This document shows positions 9,557 to 20,015 of a stretch of DNA of 64,000 bases, piece after piece; positions within the stretch are counted from its first letter, which is position 1, and each line of letters starts with the position of its first letter. The notes beneath the pieces are model-generated. The model did no database searches. It saw nothing but the letters and a program-made list of their open reading frames with translations, and was not told where the DNA came from. This stretch comes from Caenimonas sp. SL110. Lineage in GTDB: Bacteria > Pseudomonadota > Gammaproteobacteria > Burkholderiales > Burkholderiaceae_C. The stretch is from the NCBI RefSeq assembly GCF_001044395.1, contig NZ_JANU01000004.1:62001-126000 (forward strand), written 5' to 3'. Position numbers and translations under genes: made by a program.

Positions 9557-10531
9557 ATGCGCCTGGTTTTTGCGGGAACGCCTGAATTCGCCCGCGTGGC
9601 GCTGGAGCGCCTGCATGCGGCGGGCTTTGAGATTGCGCTGGTGCTGACGCAGCCGGACCGGCCTGCGGGTCGCGGCATGAAGCTGCAGGCCTCGCCGGTC
9701 AAGCAGTTCGCCACCCAGCAGGGCATCGCCGTCGCGCAGCCGCGCAGCTTGCGGCTGGATGGCAAGTACCCCGAAGACGCCCGCGCCGCGCAGCAAGCAA
9801 TTGAAGCGGCCCATGCCGATGTGATGATCGTGGCGGCCTACGGCCTGATCCTGCCGCAATGGGTGCTGGATGCGCCCCGCCTGGGATGCCTGAACATCCA
9901 CGCATCCCTGTTGCCGCGCTGGCGCGGCGCAGCGCCTATCCACCGCGCGATTGAAGCGGGCGACAACGAGACCGGCGTCACCATCATGCAGATGGACGCG
10001 GGGCTGGACACGGGCGACATGCTGCTCGAAGAGCGCGTGCCCATCTCGGACAACGACACCACCGGGGTGCTGCACGACAGGCTCGCAACGCTGGGCGGAC
10101 GCCTGATTGTCGAGGCGCTGGAACTGGCGGCCTGCGGCGGCTTCCAACCCGTCAGGCAACCCGAACAAGGCGTGACCTACGCGCACAAGATCGAGAAAGC
10201 CGAAGCCGCGATCGACTGGTCGCAGCCCGCCGACGTGATTGCCCGGCGCATCCGTGCATTCGATCCGTTCCCCGGCGCAACCGGTTTGCTCGCGGGTGAA
10301 CTGATCAAGATATGGGCTGCGCAACCGGTTGCGTCCAGTGCCAGCGAAGCGCCGGGACAAATCCTCGCCGTGCAAGGCGGCGGTTTCGATGTTCAGTGCG
10401 GCCGGGGCGCATTGCATGTCACGCAGGTGCAGCGTCCCGGAGGCAAGCGGCTGGCAGTCGCCGACTTCCTGCGCGGCTTCGAGCTGAAGCCGGGAATGGC
10501 TTTCGAGCGCACCGGCGAAGCTTCGGCTTAA
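9557..10531 (+). CDS. fmt: Methionyl-tRNA formyltransferase
   Basis: Formylates Met-tRNAi from 10-formyl-tetrahydrofolate before translation initiation. The 324-residue protein has the N-terminal formyltransferase fold with FAGTPEFAR, the catalytic segment [17 protein letters not shown] (Asn, His) and [19 protein letters not shown]-terminal beta-barrel domain starts about residue 205. It begins 6 bases after the lipoprotein gene and is probably co-transcribed with def. Confidence 0.98.
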   Translation: MRLVFAGTPEFARVALERLHAAGFEIALVLTQPDRPAGRGMKLQASPVKQFATQQGIAVAQPRSLRLDGKYPEDARAAQQAIEAAHADVMIVAAYGLILPQWVLDAPRLGCLNIHASLLPRWRGAAPIHRAIEAGDNETGVTIMQMDAGLDTGDMLLEERVPISDNDTTGVLHDRLATLGGRLIVEALELAACGGFQPVRQPEQGVTYAHKIEKAEAAIDWSQPADVIARRIRAFDPFPGATGLLAGELIKIWAAQPVASSASEAPGQILAVQGGGFDVQCGRGALHVTQVQRPGGKRLAVADFLRGFELKPGMAFERTGEASA

Positions 10532-10540
10532 GCACCTCAC

Positions 10541-11275
10541 GTGTTCTTCCTGCGCGACAACTACGCACACCCAGCCTTCCGTGAGGCGGGGCGCAGCATG
10601 GCACCGCTGGCCACCGGCATTGCCGCATGGGGCCTGATGACGGGCGTGGCGATGGTCAAGTCGGGCATGAGCGTGATCGAGGCGCTGGCCATGACGTTCC
10701 TTGTTTATGCGGGCAGTTCGCAGCTGGCGGCGATCCCGCTGATCGTGGCCGGCGCGCCGATGTGGGTGATCCTGGCGACGGGCTTTTGCGTCAACCTGCG
10801 CTTCGTTGTCTTCAGCCTGCACCTGAGGCCTTACCTCATGCACATGCCGCGCTGGCGCCGCATGACCCACGGCTTTCTCACCGCCGACATGACCTATGCG
10901 ATGTTCACCCGCCGCTTTCCCAAGCCGCCCGTGGGCGATGCCCAGCGGCGTGAGCAAGAGGCCTATCTTTCCGGCAACTACTTCGTGACCTGGACCAGCT
11001 GGATGGTGTTCAGTGTCATCGGCATCGTGCTTGGAAACCTCATTCCGAGCTCGTGGGGGCTGGGCTTTGCGGGCGTGCTTTGCCTGGTCGGGATTCTCTG
11101 TTCGCTGGCGAACACACCGCTGCGCCGGCTCTCGGCGCTGATCGCGGGGGCAGCCGCAGTGGCTGCGTATTCGCTGCCGCTCAAGCTCAACATCGTCGCG
11201 GCCATCGCGGTGGCGGTGTTCGTGAGCTTCTGGCTCGAAAAGAAGGCGCCGCAAACCTGGCGCGAGGCGTCATAG
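10541..11275 (+). CDS. azlC: AzlC family branched-chain amino-acid exporter, large subunit
   Basis: AzlC and AzlD together form a branched-chain amino-acid efflux system in the inner membrane. This 244-residue protein has about seven hydrophobic segments and the family pattern TGIAAWGLMTGVAMVKSG followed by FLVYAGSSQLAAIPL. It starts with GTG at 10541, nine bases after fmt, and azlD follows four bases after its stop. The substrate is inferred from the family and has not been shown here. Confidence 0.9.
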   Translation: MFFLRDNYAHPAFREAGRSMAPLATGIAAWGLMTGVAMVKSGMSVIEALAMTFLVYAGSSQLAAIPLIVAGAPMWVILATGFCVNLRFVVFSLHLRPYLMHMPRWRRMTHGFLTADMTYAMFTRRFPKPPVGDAQRREQEAYLSGNYFVTWTSWMVFSVIGIVLGNLIPSSWGLGFAGVLCLVGILCSLANTPLRRLSALIAGAAAVAAYSLPLKLNIVAAIAVAVFVSFWLEKKAPQTWREAS

Positions 11276-11279
11276 GGCC

Positions 11280-11618
11280 ATGACCGCACGCACGGACCTG
11301 TGGACCCTGCTGGTCATCGTCGGCCTCGCAGCAGTGACGGTGATCACGCGGTGCTTTTTCTTCATACTGGACAAACCCTGGAGCTTGCCGCTGTGGGCTG
11401 ACCGCGCGCTTCAATACGCGCCGGTCGCCGCTTTGGCCGGTGTGGTTGCGCCCGAAGTGGTGATGCAGGCCGGAGCGTTCGTGGGCACCTGGCAGGACGC
11501 GCGGCTCTTCGCTGCGCCCGTGGGCGCAGCGCTTTATTTCTGGAAGCGGAATGTGCTGCTCACCATCATCGGCGGCATGGCGGTGTACCTGCCGCTGCAT
11601 CTGGGGCTGGGCTGGTAG
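11280..11618 (+). CDS. azlD: AzlD family branched-chain amino-acid exporter, small subunit
   Basis: A 112-residue membrane protein with four hydrophobic segments and the conserved early TRCFFF motif (residues 21-26, after AAVTVI). It is the usual small partner of AzlC, placed four bases downstream of it. Length and topology match the AzlD family. Confidence 0.9.
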   Translation: MTARTDLWTLLVIVGLAAVTVITRCFFFILDKPWSLPLWADRALQYAPVAALAGVVAPEVVMQAGAFVGTWQDARLFAAPVGAALYFWKRNVLLTIIGGMAVYLPLHLGLGW

Positions 11619-11668
11619 GGCGCTCTTAAAATGAGGGGCTGTACCAATCCACCAGCGAGCGAGCCCTC

Positions 11669-12871
11669 ATGAACGTCCTGCGCTTTTCCGATCTCTGCAA
11701 CCAGGGCCGCGCGAGCGGCCAGCGCGTGTTCATCCGCGCCGACCTCAACGTGCCGCAGGACGACGCGGGCAACATCACCGAAGACACGCGGATTCGCGCA
11801 TCGGTGCCTTGCATCGAGATGGCGCTCAAGGCCAACGCGGCTGTCATGGTCACGTCGCACCTGGGCCGCCCCACCGAAGGCGAGTTCAAGCCCGAGGACT
11901 CGCTCGCGCCCGTCGCCAAACGCCTGTCTGAACTGCTGGGCCGCGATGTGCCGCTGCTGCGCGACTGGGTGGGCGGCGTTGACGTGAAGCCGGGCCAGGT
12001 GGTGTTGCTGGAGAACTGCCGCGTGAACAAGGGCGAGAAGAAAAACAACCCCGAGCTGGCGCAGAAAATGGCCGCTCTGTGCGACATCTTCGTGCACGAC
12101 GCCTTCGGCACTGCGCACCGCGCGGAAGCATCGACCTACGGCATCGCACAGTACGCAAAGATCGCCTGCGCCGGCCCGCTGCTGGCCGCCGAGATCGACG
12201 CGATCACCCAGGCGCTGGCGAACCCGAAGCGACCGCTCGTTGCGATCGTCGCGGGCTCCAAGGTATCGACCAAGCTCACCATCCTCAAGGCCCTGGCAAG
12301 CAAGGTCGATCAGCTCATCGTGGGTGGCGGCATTGCCAACACCTTCCTGCTGGCCGCGGGGCTGCCGATCGGCAAGTCGCTGGCAGAGGCCGACCTGGTG
12401 GGCGAAGCGCGAGCGGTCATCGAAGCGATGAAGGCGCGTGGCGCGCAAGTGCCGATTCCCACGGATGTGGTCACAGCCAAGACCTTTGCCGCCGATGCAG
12501 TCGCCACCGTCAAGGCGGCTGCGGATGTAGCGCCCGATGACCTGATCCTGGACATCGGCCCCGACACGGCGGCGCGCCTGGCCAGGCAGCTGATGTCGGC
12601 CGGCACCATCGTCTGGAACGGGCCGGTCGGTGTCTTTGAATTCGACGCTTTCGCGCATGGCACGGAAACGATTGCGCGTGCGATTGCGCAGTCACCGGCG
12701 TTCAGCATTGCGGGCGGCGGCGACACGCTGGCGGCCATCGCCAAGTACGGCATCGAAAAGGATGTGGGCTATATCTCCACCGGTGGCGGCGCGTTCCTGG
12801 AAATCCTGGAAGGCAAGACGCTGCCGGCGTTCGAGATCCTGACCCGGCGTGCGGCCGAGGGTAATCGCTGA
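11669..12871 (+). CDS. pgk: Phosphoglycerate kinase
   Basis: Glycolytic enzyme that transfers phosphate between 1,3-bisphosphoglycerate and ADP. The 400-residue protein has [13 protein letters not shown] near the N-terminus, VTSHLGRP, the AHRAEAS segment, the nucleotide-site KVSTK, and the C-terminal [13 protein letters not shown]. The length is normal. pyk follows 69 bases downstream on the same strand, so two lower-glycolysis genes are side by side. TAAAAT at 11627-11632 could be a -10 box, but no clear -35 was seen. Confidence 0.98.
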   Translation: MNVLRFSDLCNQGRASGQRVFIRADLNVPQDDAGNITEDTRIRASVPCIEMALKANAAVMVTSHLGRPTEGEFKPEDSLAPVAKRLSELLGRDVPLLRDWVGGVDVKPGQVVLLENCRVNKGEKKNNPELAQKMAALCDIFVHDAFGTAHRAEASTYGIAQYAKIACAGPLLAAEIDAITQALANPKRPLVAIVAGSKVSTKLTILKALASKVDQLIVGGGIANTFLLAAGLPIGKSLAEADLVGEARAVIEAMKARGAQVPIPTDVVTAKTFAADAVATVKAAADVAPDDLILDIGPDTAARLARQLMSAGTIVWNGPVGVFEFDAFAHGTETIARAIAQSPAFSIAGGGDTLAAIAKYGIEKDVGYISTGGGAFLEILEGKTLPAFEILTRRAAEGNR

Positions 12872-12940
12872 GGCAGCATCGTCACTCACTCGTCACCGCT
12901 TCTGGGCGAGAATGCCTCTCCCGTTCCAAAGAAAGCTCAC

Positions 12941-14374
12941 ATGGCACGTCGCGCCACCAAGATTGTTGCAACACTCGGCCCCGCTTCCAGCGATCCGGCA
13001 CTGCTGGAGCAGATGATCCGCGCCGGCGTGAACGTGGTGCGCCTGAACTTCAGCCACGGCAAGGCCAAGGACCACATAGACCGCGCAGCGCTGGTGCGCG
13101 AAGCCGCTCAGCGCGCAGGCCGCGAGGTCGCGATCATGGCCGACCTGCAGGGCCCCAAGATCCGCGTGGGCAAGTTCGCTGAAGGTAAGGTGCTTCTCCA
13201 GCAGGGCGCGAAGTTCGTGCTGGATGCGTCCCGCACCGAGCCCGGCGACATCGACGGCGTGGGCCTGGATTACAAGGAACTGCCGCGCGATGTGAAGGCA
13301 GGCGACCTGCTGCTGCTCAACGACGGGCTCATCATGCTCACCGTCGACAAGGTGCTGGGCGAGCAGGTGCTGACCACCGTGAAGCAGGGCGGCTACCTGT
13401 CCAACAACAAGGGCATCAACAAGCAGGGCGGCGGACTCACCGCGCCTGCGCTGACAGCCAAGGACATGGAGGACATCCGCACGGCGATGGCCTTCCAGGC
13501 CGATTACGTGGCGGTGAGTTTTCCGCAGAACGCGACCGACATGGAAATGGCGCGCCAGCTTTGCAACGTGGCCGGCGCCGAGTTTCGCCATCGCCCGGGC
13601 CTTATTGCCAAGATCGAGCGCGCCGAGGCCATACCCAACCTCGAAGCCATCCTCAGGGCGAGCGACGGCATCATGGTCGCGCGGGGCGACCTGGCGATCG
13701 AAGTGGGCAACGCAGCGGTGCCTGCGCTGCAAAAACGCATGATCCGCATGGCACGTGAACACGACAAGGTCGTGATCACGGCAACGCAGATGATGGAGTC
13801 GATGATTCACGCGCCCGTGCCCACACGCGCCGAAGTGAGCGACGTGGCCAATGCGGTACTCGACGGCACCGATGCTGTGATGCTCAGCGCGGAAACCGCG
13901 GCTGGCAATTACCCGCTGGAGACCATCATCGAGATGGCGAACATCTGCGTGGAAGCCGAGAAGGCCGAAGACGTGAAGCTCGACGCCGATTTCACAGGCA
14001 TGAACTTCAGCCGTATCGACCAGTCGATTGCAATGGGCGCGCTGTTCACGGCGCATCACCTGGGCTGCAAGGCCATCGTGGCGCTCACCGATTCCGGCTC
14101 CACACCCCTGTGGATGAGCCGGCATCGCATCCACATCCCGATCTTCGCGCTCACGCCCAAGCTGACGACGCAGCGCAAGATGGCGCTCTACCGCAATGTG
14201 CGGCCGCTCCTCATGGACCAGAGCGTCGATCGTGACCGTGCGCTCGGTGAAGCAGAAGAGCACCTCAAGCGCCGCGGCATCATGGCCACGGGCGACATCT
14301 ATGCCATCACCTGCGGCGAGCCCATGGGCGCCCCGGGGGGCACCAACATGCTCAAGATCTGCCGCGTCAGCTGA
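12941..14374 (+). CDS. pyk: Pyruvate kinase
   Basis: Converts phosphoenolpyruvate and ADP to pyruvate and ATP. The 477-residue protein has the N-terminal KIVATLGPAS, NFSHG, IMADLQGPKIR, and LIAKIERAEAI around the catalytic Lys. It also has MVARGDLAIEVG, and a C-terminal domain from about residue 350. The length is in the normal range. A weak CCGC/GCGG stem followed by six T at its 3' end may serve as a terminator shared with the convergent BON gene. Confidence 0.97.
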   Translation: MARRATKIVATLGPASSDPALLEQMIRAGVNVVRLNFSHGKAKDHIDRAALVREAAQRAGREVAIMADLQGPKIRVGKFAEGKVLLQQGAKFVLDASRTEPGDIDGVGLDYKELPRDVKAGDLLLLNDGLIMLTVDKVLGEQVLTTVKQGGYLSNNKGINKQGGGLTAPALTAKDMEDIRTAMAFQADYVAVSFPQNATDMEMARQLCNVAGAEFRHRPGLIAKIERAEAIPNLEAILRASDGIMVARGDLAIEVGNAAVPALQKRMIRMAREHDKVVITATQMMESMIHAPVPTRAEVSDVANAVLDGTDAVMLSAETAAGNYPLETIIEMANICVEAEKAEDVKLDADFTGMNFSRIDQSIAMGALFTAHHLGCKAIVALTDSGSTPLWMSRHRIHIPIFALTPKLTTQRKMALYRNVRPLLMDQSVDRDRALGEAEEHLKRRGIMATGDIYAITCGEPMGAPGGTNMLKICRVS

Positions 14375-14384
14375 AGGCGGTTTT

Positions 14385-14696
14385 TTACTTCACGCGCATG
14401 TCGTTGGCGACCGAGGTCACGCCGCGCACGCCTTGAGCGACGGCCACGGCGCGGTCGATGTTGGCGCGGCTGGACACGAAGCCGCTCAGTTGCACGCGGC
14501 CCTTGAACGTCTCGACGTTGATCTCGGCGGACTTGAGCGTGGGCTCATTGAAGATCGCGGCCTTCACGCCGGTGGTGATGGCGGTGTCGTCGATGTACTG
14601 GCCGGTGCTTTCATGCTTTTGCGTGGAGGCGCAGCCAGCCAGTGCGGTGAGGGCAACAGCGGCGACAAGGACGGAAATGCGTGCGAATTGGGTCAT
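14385..14696 (-). CDS. BON-domain lipoprotein
   Basis: A 103-residue envelope protein. The signal peptide ends in the lipobox LAGC (residues 19-22), and one BON domain spans about residues 35-102 (TGVKAAIFNEPTLKSAEINV ... GVTSVANDMRVK). BON domains are linked to phospholipid binding and osmotic or envelope stress in proteins such as OsmY. The gene converges on pyk and is divergent from the crystallin gene at 14959. A GTAGGAC motif lies in the shared upstream region. Confidence 0.9.
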   Translation of the reverse strand: MTQFARISVLVAAVALTALAGCASTQKHESTGQYIDDTAITTGVKAAIFNEPTLKSAEINVETFKGRVQLSGFVSSRANIDRAVAVAQGVRGVTSVANDMRVK

Positions 14697-14829
14697 GGTG
14701 AATCTCCAGGAATCTCGTTTAACGGCCCGGCGAGAAACTCACCAGAGCGGATGACGGCGTCAACCCATGTATTGGGCGATGGGGGCCTTTGGTGGTCTGT
14801 GCGCTGCCGTACCGAAGAGCCAGCCGCCG

Positions 14830-14837
14830 TGTAGGAC
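14830..14837 (+). promoter_or_regulatory. TGTAGGAC half-site
   Basis: TGTAGGAC lies in the 262-base region between the divergent BON and crystallin genes. The same octamer, or its reverse complement GTCCTACA, recurs in other non-coding stretches of this window (24820-24836, 38032-38047, 47511-47518). It may be a regulator binding half-site, by recurrence only. Confidence 0.4.
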
Positions 14838-14958
14838 AACGTCGCTTCCTGCGCCAATGTGCGTGATCGCACAGACGGGGCAAGCTCATGCGCGCACCGT
14901 GTGGACAGGGCGCCGTTTTCCGGTGCCTTTGAAATGCTCCGCACAGAAAGAAAACCCA

Positions 14959-15753
14959 ATGAACCGCAAACTCAAGATCGCACTGGCCGCCAGTGCAATG
15001 GTGTTCGGCGCGCAAGCCATGGCACAAGTCACCTTCTATGAAGGCGAGGGCTTTCGTGGCCGCGCCTTCACCACCCAGACCCAGGTCGACAACTTCGCGC
15101 GCATCGGCTTCAACGACCGCGCATCGTCAGTCGTGGTGGACAAGGGCCGCTGGGAAGTCTGCGAGAACGCCCGCTTTGACGGCCGCTGCACCTTGCTGCG
15201 CCCCGGCAACTATGACTCGCTGCGCGCGATGGGCATGGAAAACAGCATCTCCTCGGTGCGCCCGGCCCGCAACCGCCGCTATGAAAACGAAGCGCCGACG
15301 CCCCAGCCGGTCGCCAATTACGAATACCGCCGCCGGGCCAATGAGCGCGTTTACGCGGCACCTGTCACGCAAGTGCGCGCAGTCATGGGCGCCGCCACCG
15401 AGCGATGCTGGGTCGAGCGCCAGCAGGTCTCGCAAGACAGCGGTCGAAATGTCGGCGGCACGATTGCTGGCGCCCTGATCGGCGGCATCCTGGGTCACCA
15501 GGTGGGCGGCGGTTCGGGCAAGGACCTGGCCACCGTGGGCGGCGCAGTGGCCGGCGGTGTGATCGGCTCCAACGTGGCTGGCAATGGCCAGATGGGCAGC
15601 CGTGATGTGCGACGCTGCGAAAACACCACCAGCGGAACACCGGCTTACTGGGACGTGACCTACAACTTCCGCGGTCGTGACCACAACCTGCAGATGAGCG
15701 CAGCGCCCGGCTCGACGATCTCGGTCAACGAGCGCGGCGAACCGCGGCAGTAA
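14959..15753 (+). CDS. Exported beta/gamma-crystallin and glycine-zipper protein
   Basis: A 264-residue exported protein. The signal peptide [22 protein letters not shown] is followed by two beta/gamma-crystallin Greek keys (about residues 24-103). The first holds a textbook calcium site NDRASS (52-57) and the second a weaker ENSISS (94-99). After a linker with Tyr and Arg comes a glycine-zipper segment (GGTIAGALIGGILGHQVGGG, about 167-186, and a second copy after it) of the kind in 17-kDa surface antigens, which should insert in or lie on the membrane. The upstream in-frame ATG at 14767 would bury the signal peptide. A role in envelope stress is inferred. Confidence 0.85.
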   Translation: MNRKLKIALAASAMVFGAQAMAQVTFYEGEGFRGRAFTTQTQVDNFARIGFNDRASSVVVDKGRWEVCENARFDGRCTLLRPGNYDSLRAMGMENSISSVRPARNRRYENEAPTPQPVANYEYRRRANERVYAAPVTQVRAVMGAATERCWVERQQVSQDSGRNVGGTIAGALIGGILGHQVGGGSGKDLATVGGAVAGGVIGSNVAGNGQMGSRDVRRCENTTSGTPAYWDVTYNFRGRDHNLQMSAAPGSTISVNERGEPRQ

Positions 15754-15759
15754 GCCGTT

Positions 15760-16869
15760 CTAGGAGGGGCTCGTGACAGGAGCCGCCGGATGAACGACGG
15801 CCAGCGGCAGCCTGACGACAAACTCGCTGCCCAGGCCCTCGCCCGCACTGGAAGCAGTGACAGTGCCCTCGTGCGCGCGCACCAGTTCGCGCACGATTGC
15901 CAGCCCGATGCCCAACCCGTCGTGCGTCATGCTGGCCTGTGCATCGCGCACGAACATGTCAAAGACGTGCGGCAATGCCTTGGCCGAAATGCCGATGCCC
16001 TTGTCGCTGATGACAATCACGATGGCGCCGCCCGCCACCGTTGCGCGCATCGATATTTCGCTGCCTTCCGGTGAATACTTGGACGAGTTCTCCAGCAGGT
16101 TACCCAGCACCTGCACCAGGCGCACGGTGTCGCCCAGCATCATGATCGGCCCGGGTGGCACGCTGCTGGTGAAGGTGTGGTGCCGTGCGTCCATCGCAGG
16201 CTGGCAGGTCTCGATGGCGCGGGCAATCACGTTGCACACATCGATCAGCGTTCGTTCCATGCGGAATTTTCCGGTGCTGATGCGCGAGCCGTCCAGCAGG
16301 TCGCCGATCAATCGGGTCATCTGGGCGACCTGGCCGGTGATGGTGGCCTGCAGCTTGGCATGGGCAACGTCGTCGGTGCGTGCACGGTCGAGCATGAGGG
16401 CCGCCAGGCGCAGCGGCATGAGCGGATTGCGCAACTCGTGCGCGACGGTGGCCAGGAATGAAACCTGCCGGCGATGCGCTTCCACCGCCGTAGCCTCCAG
16501 CTCCTGTGAGCTCAGTGCAGCAATGACCAGCCGTTCGTTGGCTTCGCGCAGTGTCTTGGCGTCGTGATCGAGTTCGCGGCGAAACAGCTGCGAGTCCCGT
16601 TCCGGCATGGTCGAGCGCACCATTTCACCCAGCCGGGCAGTTGCAGCTTCGGCGATGGCCTCGGCCCGCATGGCGGCAATCACCAGCTGCTCGTTCACCC
16701 GCCGCATCACGACGCCTGGCGACGCATTGAAATTGCGCTCGACCTGCGCGAGGTCTCGCCGCAGCACCTGCAGGTCGGCGCGAACTGCATCGGCCTGGCC
16801 ATTGAGCACGCTCAACGTGCGCGCAGCCTCCACTGCGGCATCGGGCGCGGGACGGCCGGGCTCGGTCAT
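15760..16869 (-). CDS. Soluble sensor histidine kinase of the KaiC cluster
   Basis: A 369-residue histidine kinase without membrane helix, signal peptide or recognisable sensor domain. The first 130 residues are charged and heptad-like, probably coiled coil. HisKA carries the phosphoacceptor His144 in FLATVAHELRNPL. The ATPase domain has the N-box LLENSSKYS, G1 DKGIGI and G2 GLGIGLAIVRELVRAHEG. Its ATG overlaps the stop of the KaiC-like gene by four bases (ATGA), so translation is coupled. It probably receives its signal through KaiC. No receiver lies in the same operon; the REC proteins at 19.2-21.7 kb are candidate partners. Confidence 0.92.
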   Translation of the reverse strand: MTEPGRPAPDAAVEAARTLSVLNGQADAVRADLQVLRRDLAQVERNFNASPGVVMRRVNEQLVIAAMRAEAIAEAATARLGEMVRSTMPERDSQLFRRELDHDAKTLREANERLVIAALSSQELEATAVEAHRRQVSFLATVAHELRNPLMPLRLAALMLDRARTDDVAHAKLQATITGQVAQMTRLIGDLLDGSRISTGKFRMERTLIDVCNVIARAIETCQPAMDARHHTFTSSVPPGPIMMLGDTVRLVQVLGNLLENSSKYSPEGSEISMRATVAGGAIVIVISDKGIGISAKALPHVFDMFVRDAQASMTHDGLGIGLAIVRELVRAHEGTVTASSAGEGLGSEFVVRLPLAVVHPAAPVTSPS

Positions 16870-18316
16870 GTGTCTCGCCGCAATGTCGGCCTGCCGCCGA
16901 GCAGGCCTTCGTAGCCTTCGAGCATCGAGCCGATGGACAGGCCGTGTTCGTCGATGCTGAACAGGCGCAGCTCATTGGAATGCGCGCTGTCGCGAATCTT
17001 GGCCACGGCGATCACGCGTTTGAGCCGGCTTTCAACTTCGATGTAGCGCTGCACGATGATGGCATCGGTGAGGAATGCGGTGCCGTAGGGGCTGAAGCGC
17101 AGGTCGTCGTAACGGTCTTCCAGCTCTGACGTCATGAGCACGGTCGCACCGGTGCTCGCCAGTGCAGAGACCAGGCGTGACAGCGATTCGCGGAAGTCCT
17201 CGCGGAACGTGGGCGCCAATGCAAGCTCGAAGCCCGACAGCGAGTCGATCACCACACGCACAGCGTTCAGGCGCCTGACCTCGGCGATCAGGAGCGTGGC
17301 AATCTCGTCCACCGACAGACCCGGTGCGCGCGCGTCGATGACGCCAATGCGACCGGCCGCGATCAGCTCGGACAATTCGCGTCCACGCGACTTGCCGGGG
17401 CGCTGCTCGAAAGCCGCAATCACGCCCGATTCGCCGTTGCGCGCCCCTTCCACCAGGAACCTGGAAGCCAGCACGCTCTTGCCAGAACCCGTCGGACCCG
17501 CGACCAGCAGCGAGTAGCCGCGCGGCAGGCCGCCACCCATCATCTCGTTCAGGCCCTCAACGCCCATGCTCAGGCGCGACGGCGCGTCCAGTCCTGTGAC
17601 CGGCTCACTGCGTTCGGTCAGCTGCGGCGGTGGAAAGACCCGCAGGCCATCGGCGTCGATGCGGAAAGTGTGCAGACCTGCCAATGTGGCCTGCCCGCGC
17701 ATCTTCATGATCTCCATCTTGCGCACAATGGAATTGCGTTCAACGCTCTGGCGCATCCAGATCAGTCCGTCCGCGACGGTAAAGACCGGGTTGGGTTCGG
17801 TGTCGGTGAAGTATTCGCCGATCAGGAAGGAGGTGGCCTGCCAGCTGGTCATCAGCATGCCCAGCTGCTGCACGAAGGACTGCAGGGTGATGAACGAGTT
17901 GCCGCCATCACCGGCCAGCACGACGGAGCGAAACGAGTCCACCATCACCAGCCCGGGGCCGTGGGCTTCGACCTCGGAGGCGATGCGCGCCAGTACCTTC
18001 GAGAGGTCGCCGGTCGATGCTTCTTCCGACAGGTTCACAAAGCGCACGCAGGCATTGACCTTCGTGTCGTCGAAAAAGTTGAACTGCTGCTGGTAGCGCA
18101 GCATTTTCAGCGGCGGCTCGCCGAGCACCGTGAAATAGATCGCCGGACAGGCGTGCGAGGCCAGGGCAAACATGATCTGGTGGGCCAGCGTCGTCTTGCC
18201 GCAGCCGGGCGCCCCCGCAATCACATTGAAAGAAAATTCGGGCAGGCCTCCGCCGAGCACGTCGTCAAGCCCAGGAACGCCGGTGCGCAGGCGATGGATA
18301 GCGGCTTTCTGGGTGG

Positions 18317-18320
<4 letters not shown>
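16866..18320 (-). CDS. KaiC-like double-domain ATPase
   Basis: A 484-residue RecA-fold protein with two KaiC domains. The first has Walker A GAPGCGKTT (residues 36-44) and the second GPTGSGKSV (274-282), with the Walker B strands LVMVDSF and VRVVIDSL. In cyanobacterial KaiC the second domain autophosphorylates on a Ser-Thr pair before ITD. Here the matching stretch reads GTAFLTDAI, so by hand alignment both positions are non-phosphorylatable. No kaiA or kaiB is nearby. Its stop overlaps the kinase start, and its ATG overlaps the stop of the small upstream gene. It likely acts as an ATP-dependent switch for the partner kinase rather than a clock. That role is inference. Confidence 0.93.
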
Positions 18321-19193
<873 letters not shown>

Positions 19194-20015
19194 TCAGTGC
19201 CGGCTCTTGAGTTCGATGCCGATGCCGCGATAGCCCAGGAACTGGCAGGCGGGACCGAACATCGGCTCGCCGCTCACCTTGAACTTCTGCTTCGAGCCGT
19301 CGGGGTTGACGCGGCTGAAGACGAAGTCCAGGAACGGCTTGCGCGCGGCGATGGCCGCTTGCAGCGCGGCTCTTTCGTCGGCGTTCCAGCCCGGCACAGG
19401 CTCATCCGTTGCATCGGCGACGAATCCGTCGACACGGATGCCCAGCATCTCCAGCACCGGTCCCGAGACCTTGGTGAAGTTGCCGTTCTCGTCCTGCTCC
19501 CAGTACCAGTCGGACGCCAGTTCGGTGAGGCTGCGGTAGCGCGCTTCGCTCTCGCGCAACTCGGCGGTGCGTTCGCGCACGGCCGATTCCAGCACCTGGC
19601 TGTAGTTTTCCAGGCGTTTGTAGAGCAGGCGCACTTCCAGCATGTTGCGGATGCGGGTCTTGACTTCGATGAGATCGAACGGCTTGCTCACGAAGTCGCG
19701 CGCGCCCGCATCGAGCGCCCGCAGCTTGTGGCCCGGCTGCGCCGTGATGACCAGCACCGGCAGGTAGGCGTCGCGGTCGTTGGTCTTGAGGGCCTCGATT
19801 ACCTGGAAGCCATCCATCACCGGCATCTGCAGGTCCAGCAGGATCAGGTCGTAGGGCTCGCGGCGGTGCAGTGCGCACACCTTGGTTGGGTCCATCGTGG
19901 AGGTGACGTTGCTGTAGCCTTCCTGGCGCAGCATTTCTTCGAGCAGCGTGACATTGGCTGTCTGGTCGTCCACAACCAGAATGCGGGCGCGCAGGATTTC
20001 TGCAAGATTCATCAT
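19194..20015 (-). CDS. REC-PAS response regulator
   Basis: A 273-residue protein with an N-terminal receiver domain (ILVVDDQTANV, phospho-acceptor Asp61 in LLDLQMP, Lys in SKPFD). A short helical coiled-coil linker follows, then a PAS domain from about residue 160 (ARYRSLTELASDWYWEQDENG). There is no DNA-binding, GGDEF or kinase output, so it must act by protein contact. Its ATG overlaps the stop of the hybrid kinase by four bases, so the two are made together and probably exchange phosphate. Confidence 0.9.
   Translation of the reverse strand: MMNLAEILRARILVVDDQTANVTLLEEMLRQEGYSNVTSTMDPTKVCALHRREPYDLILLDLQMPVMDGFQVIEALKTNDRDAYLPVLVITAQPGHKLRALDAGARDFVSKPFDLIEVKTRIRNMLEVRLLYKRLENYSQVLESAVRERTAELRESEARYRSLTELASDWYWEQDENGNFTKVSGPVLEMLGIRVDGFVADATDEPVPGWNADERAALQAAIAARKPFLDFVFSRVNPDGSKQKFKVSGEPMFGPACQFLGYRGIGIELKSRH

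Noticed and set aside
14360..14390. A terminator after pyk
   Set aside because: The six-T run is real, but the stem is only four pairs with a loop of about eleven, so it is not listed as a feature.
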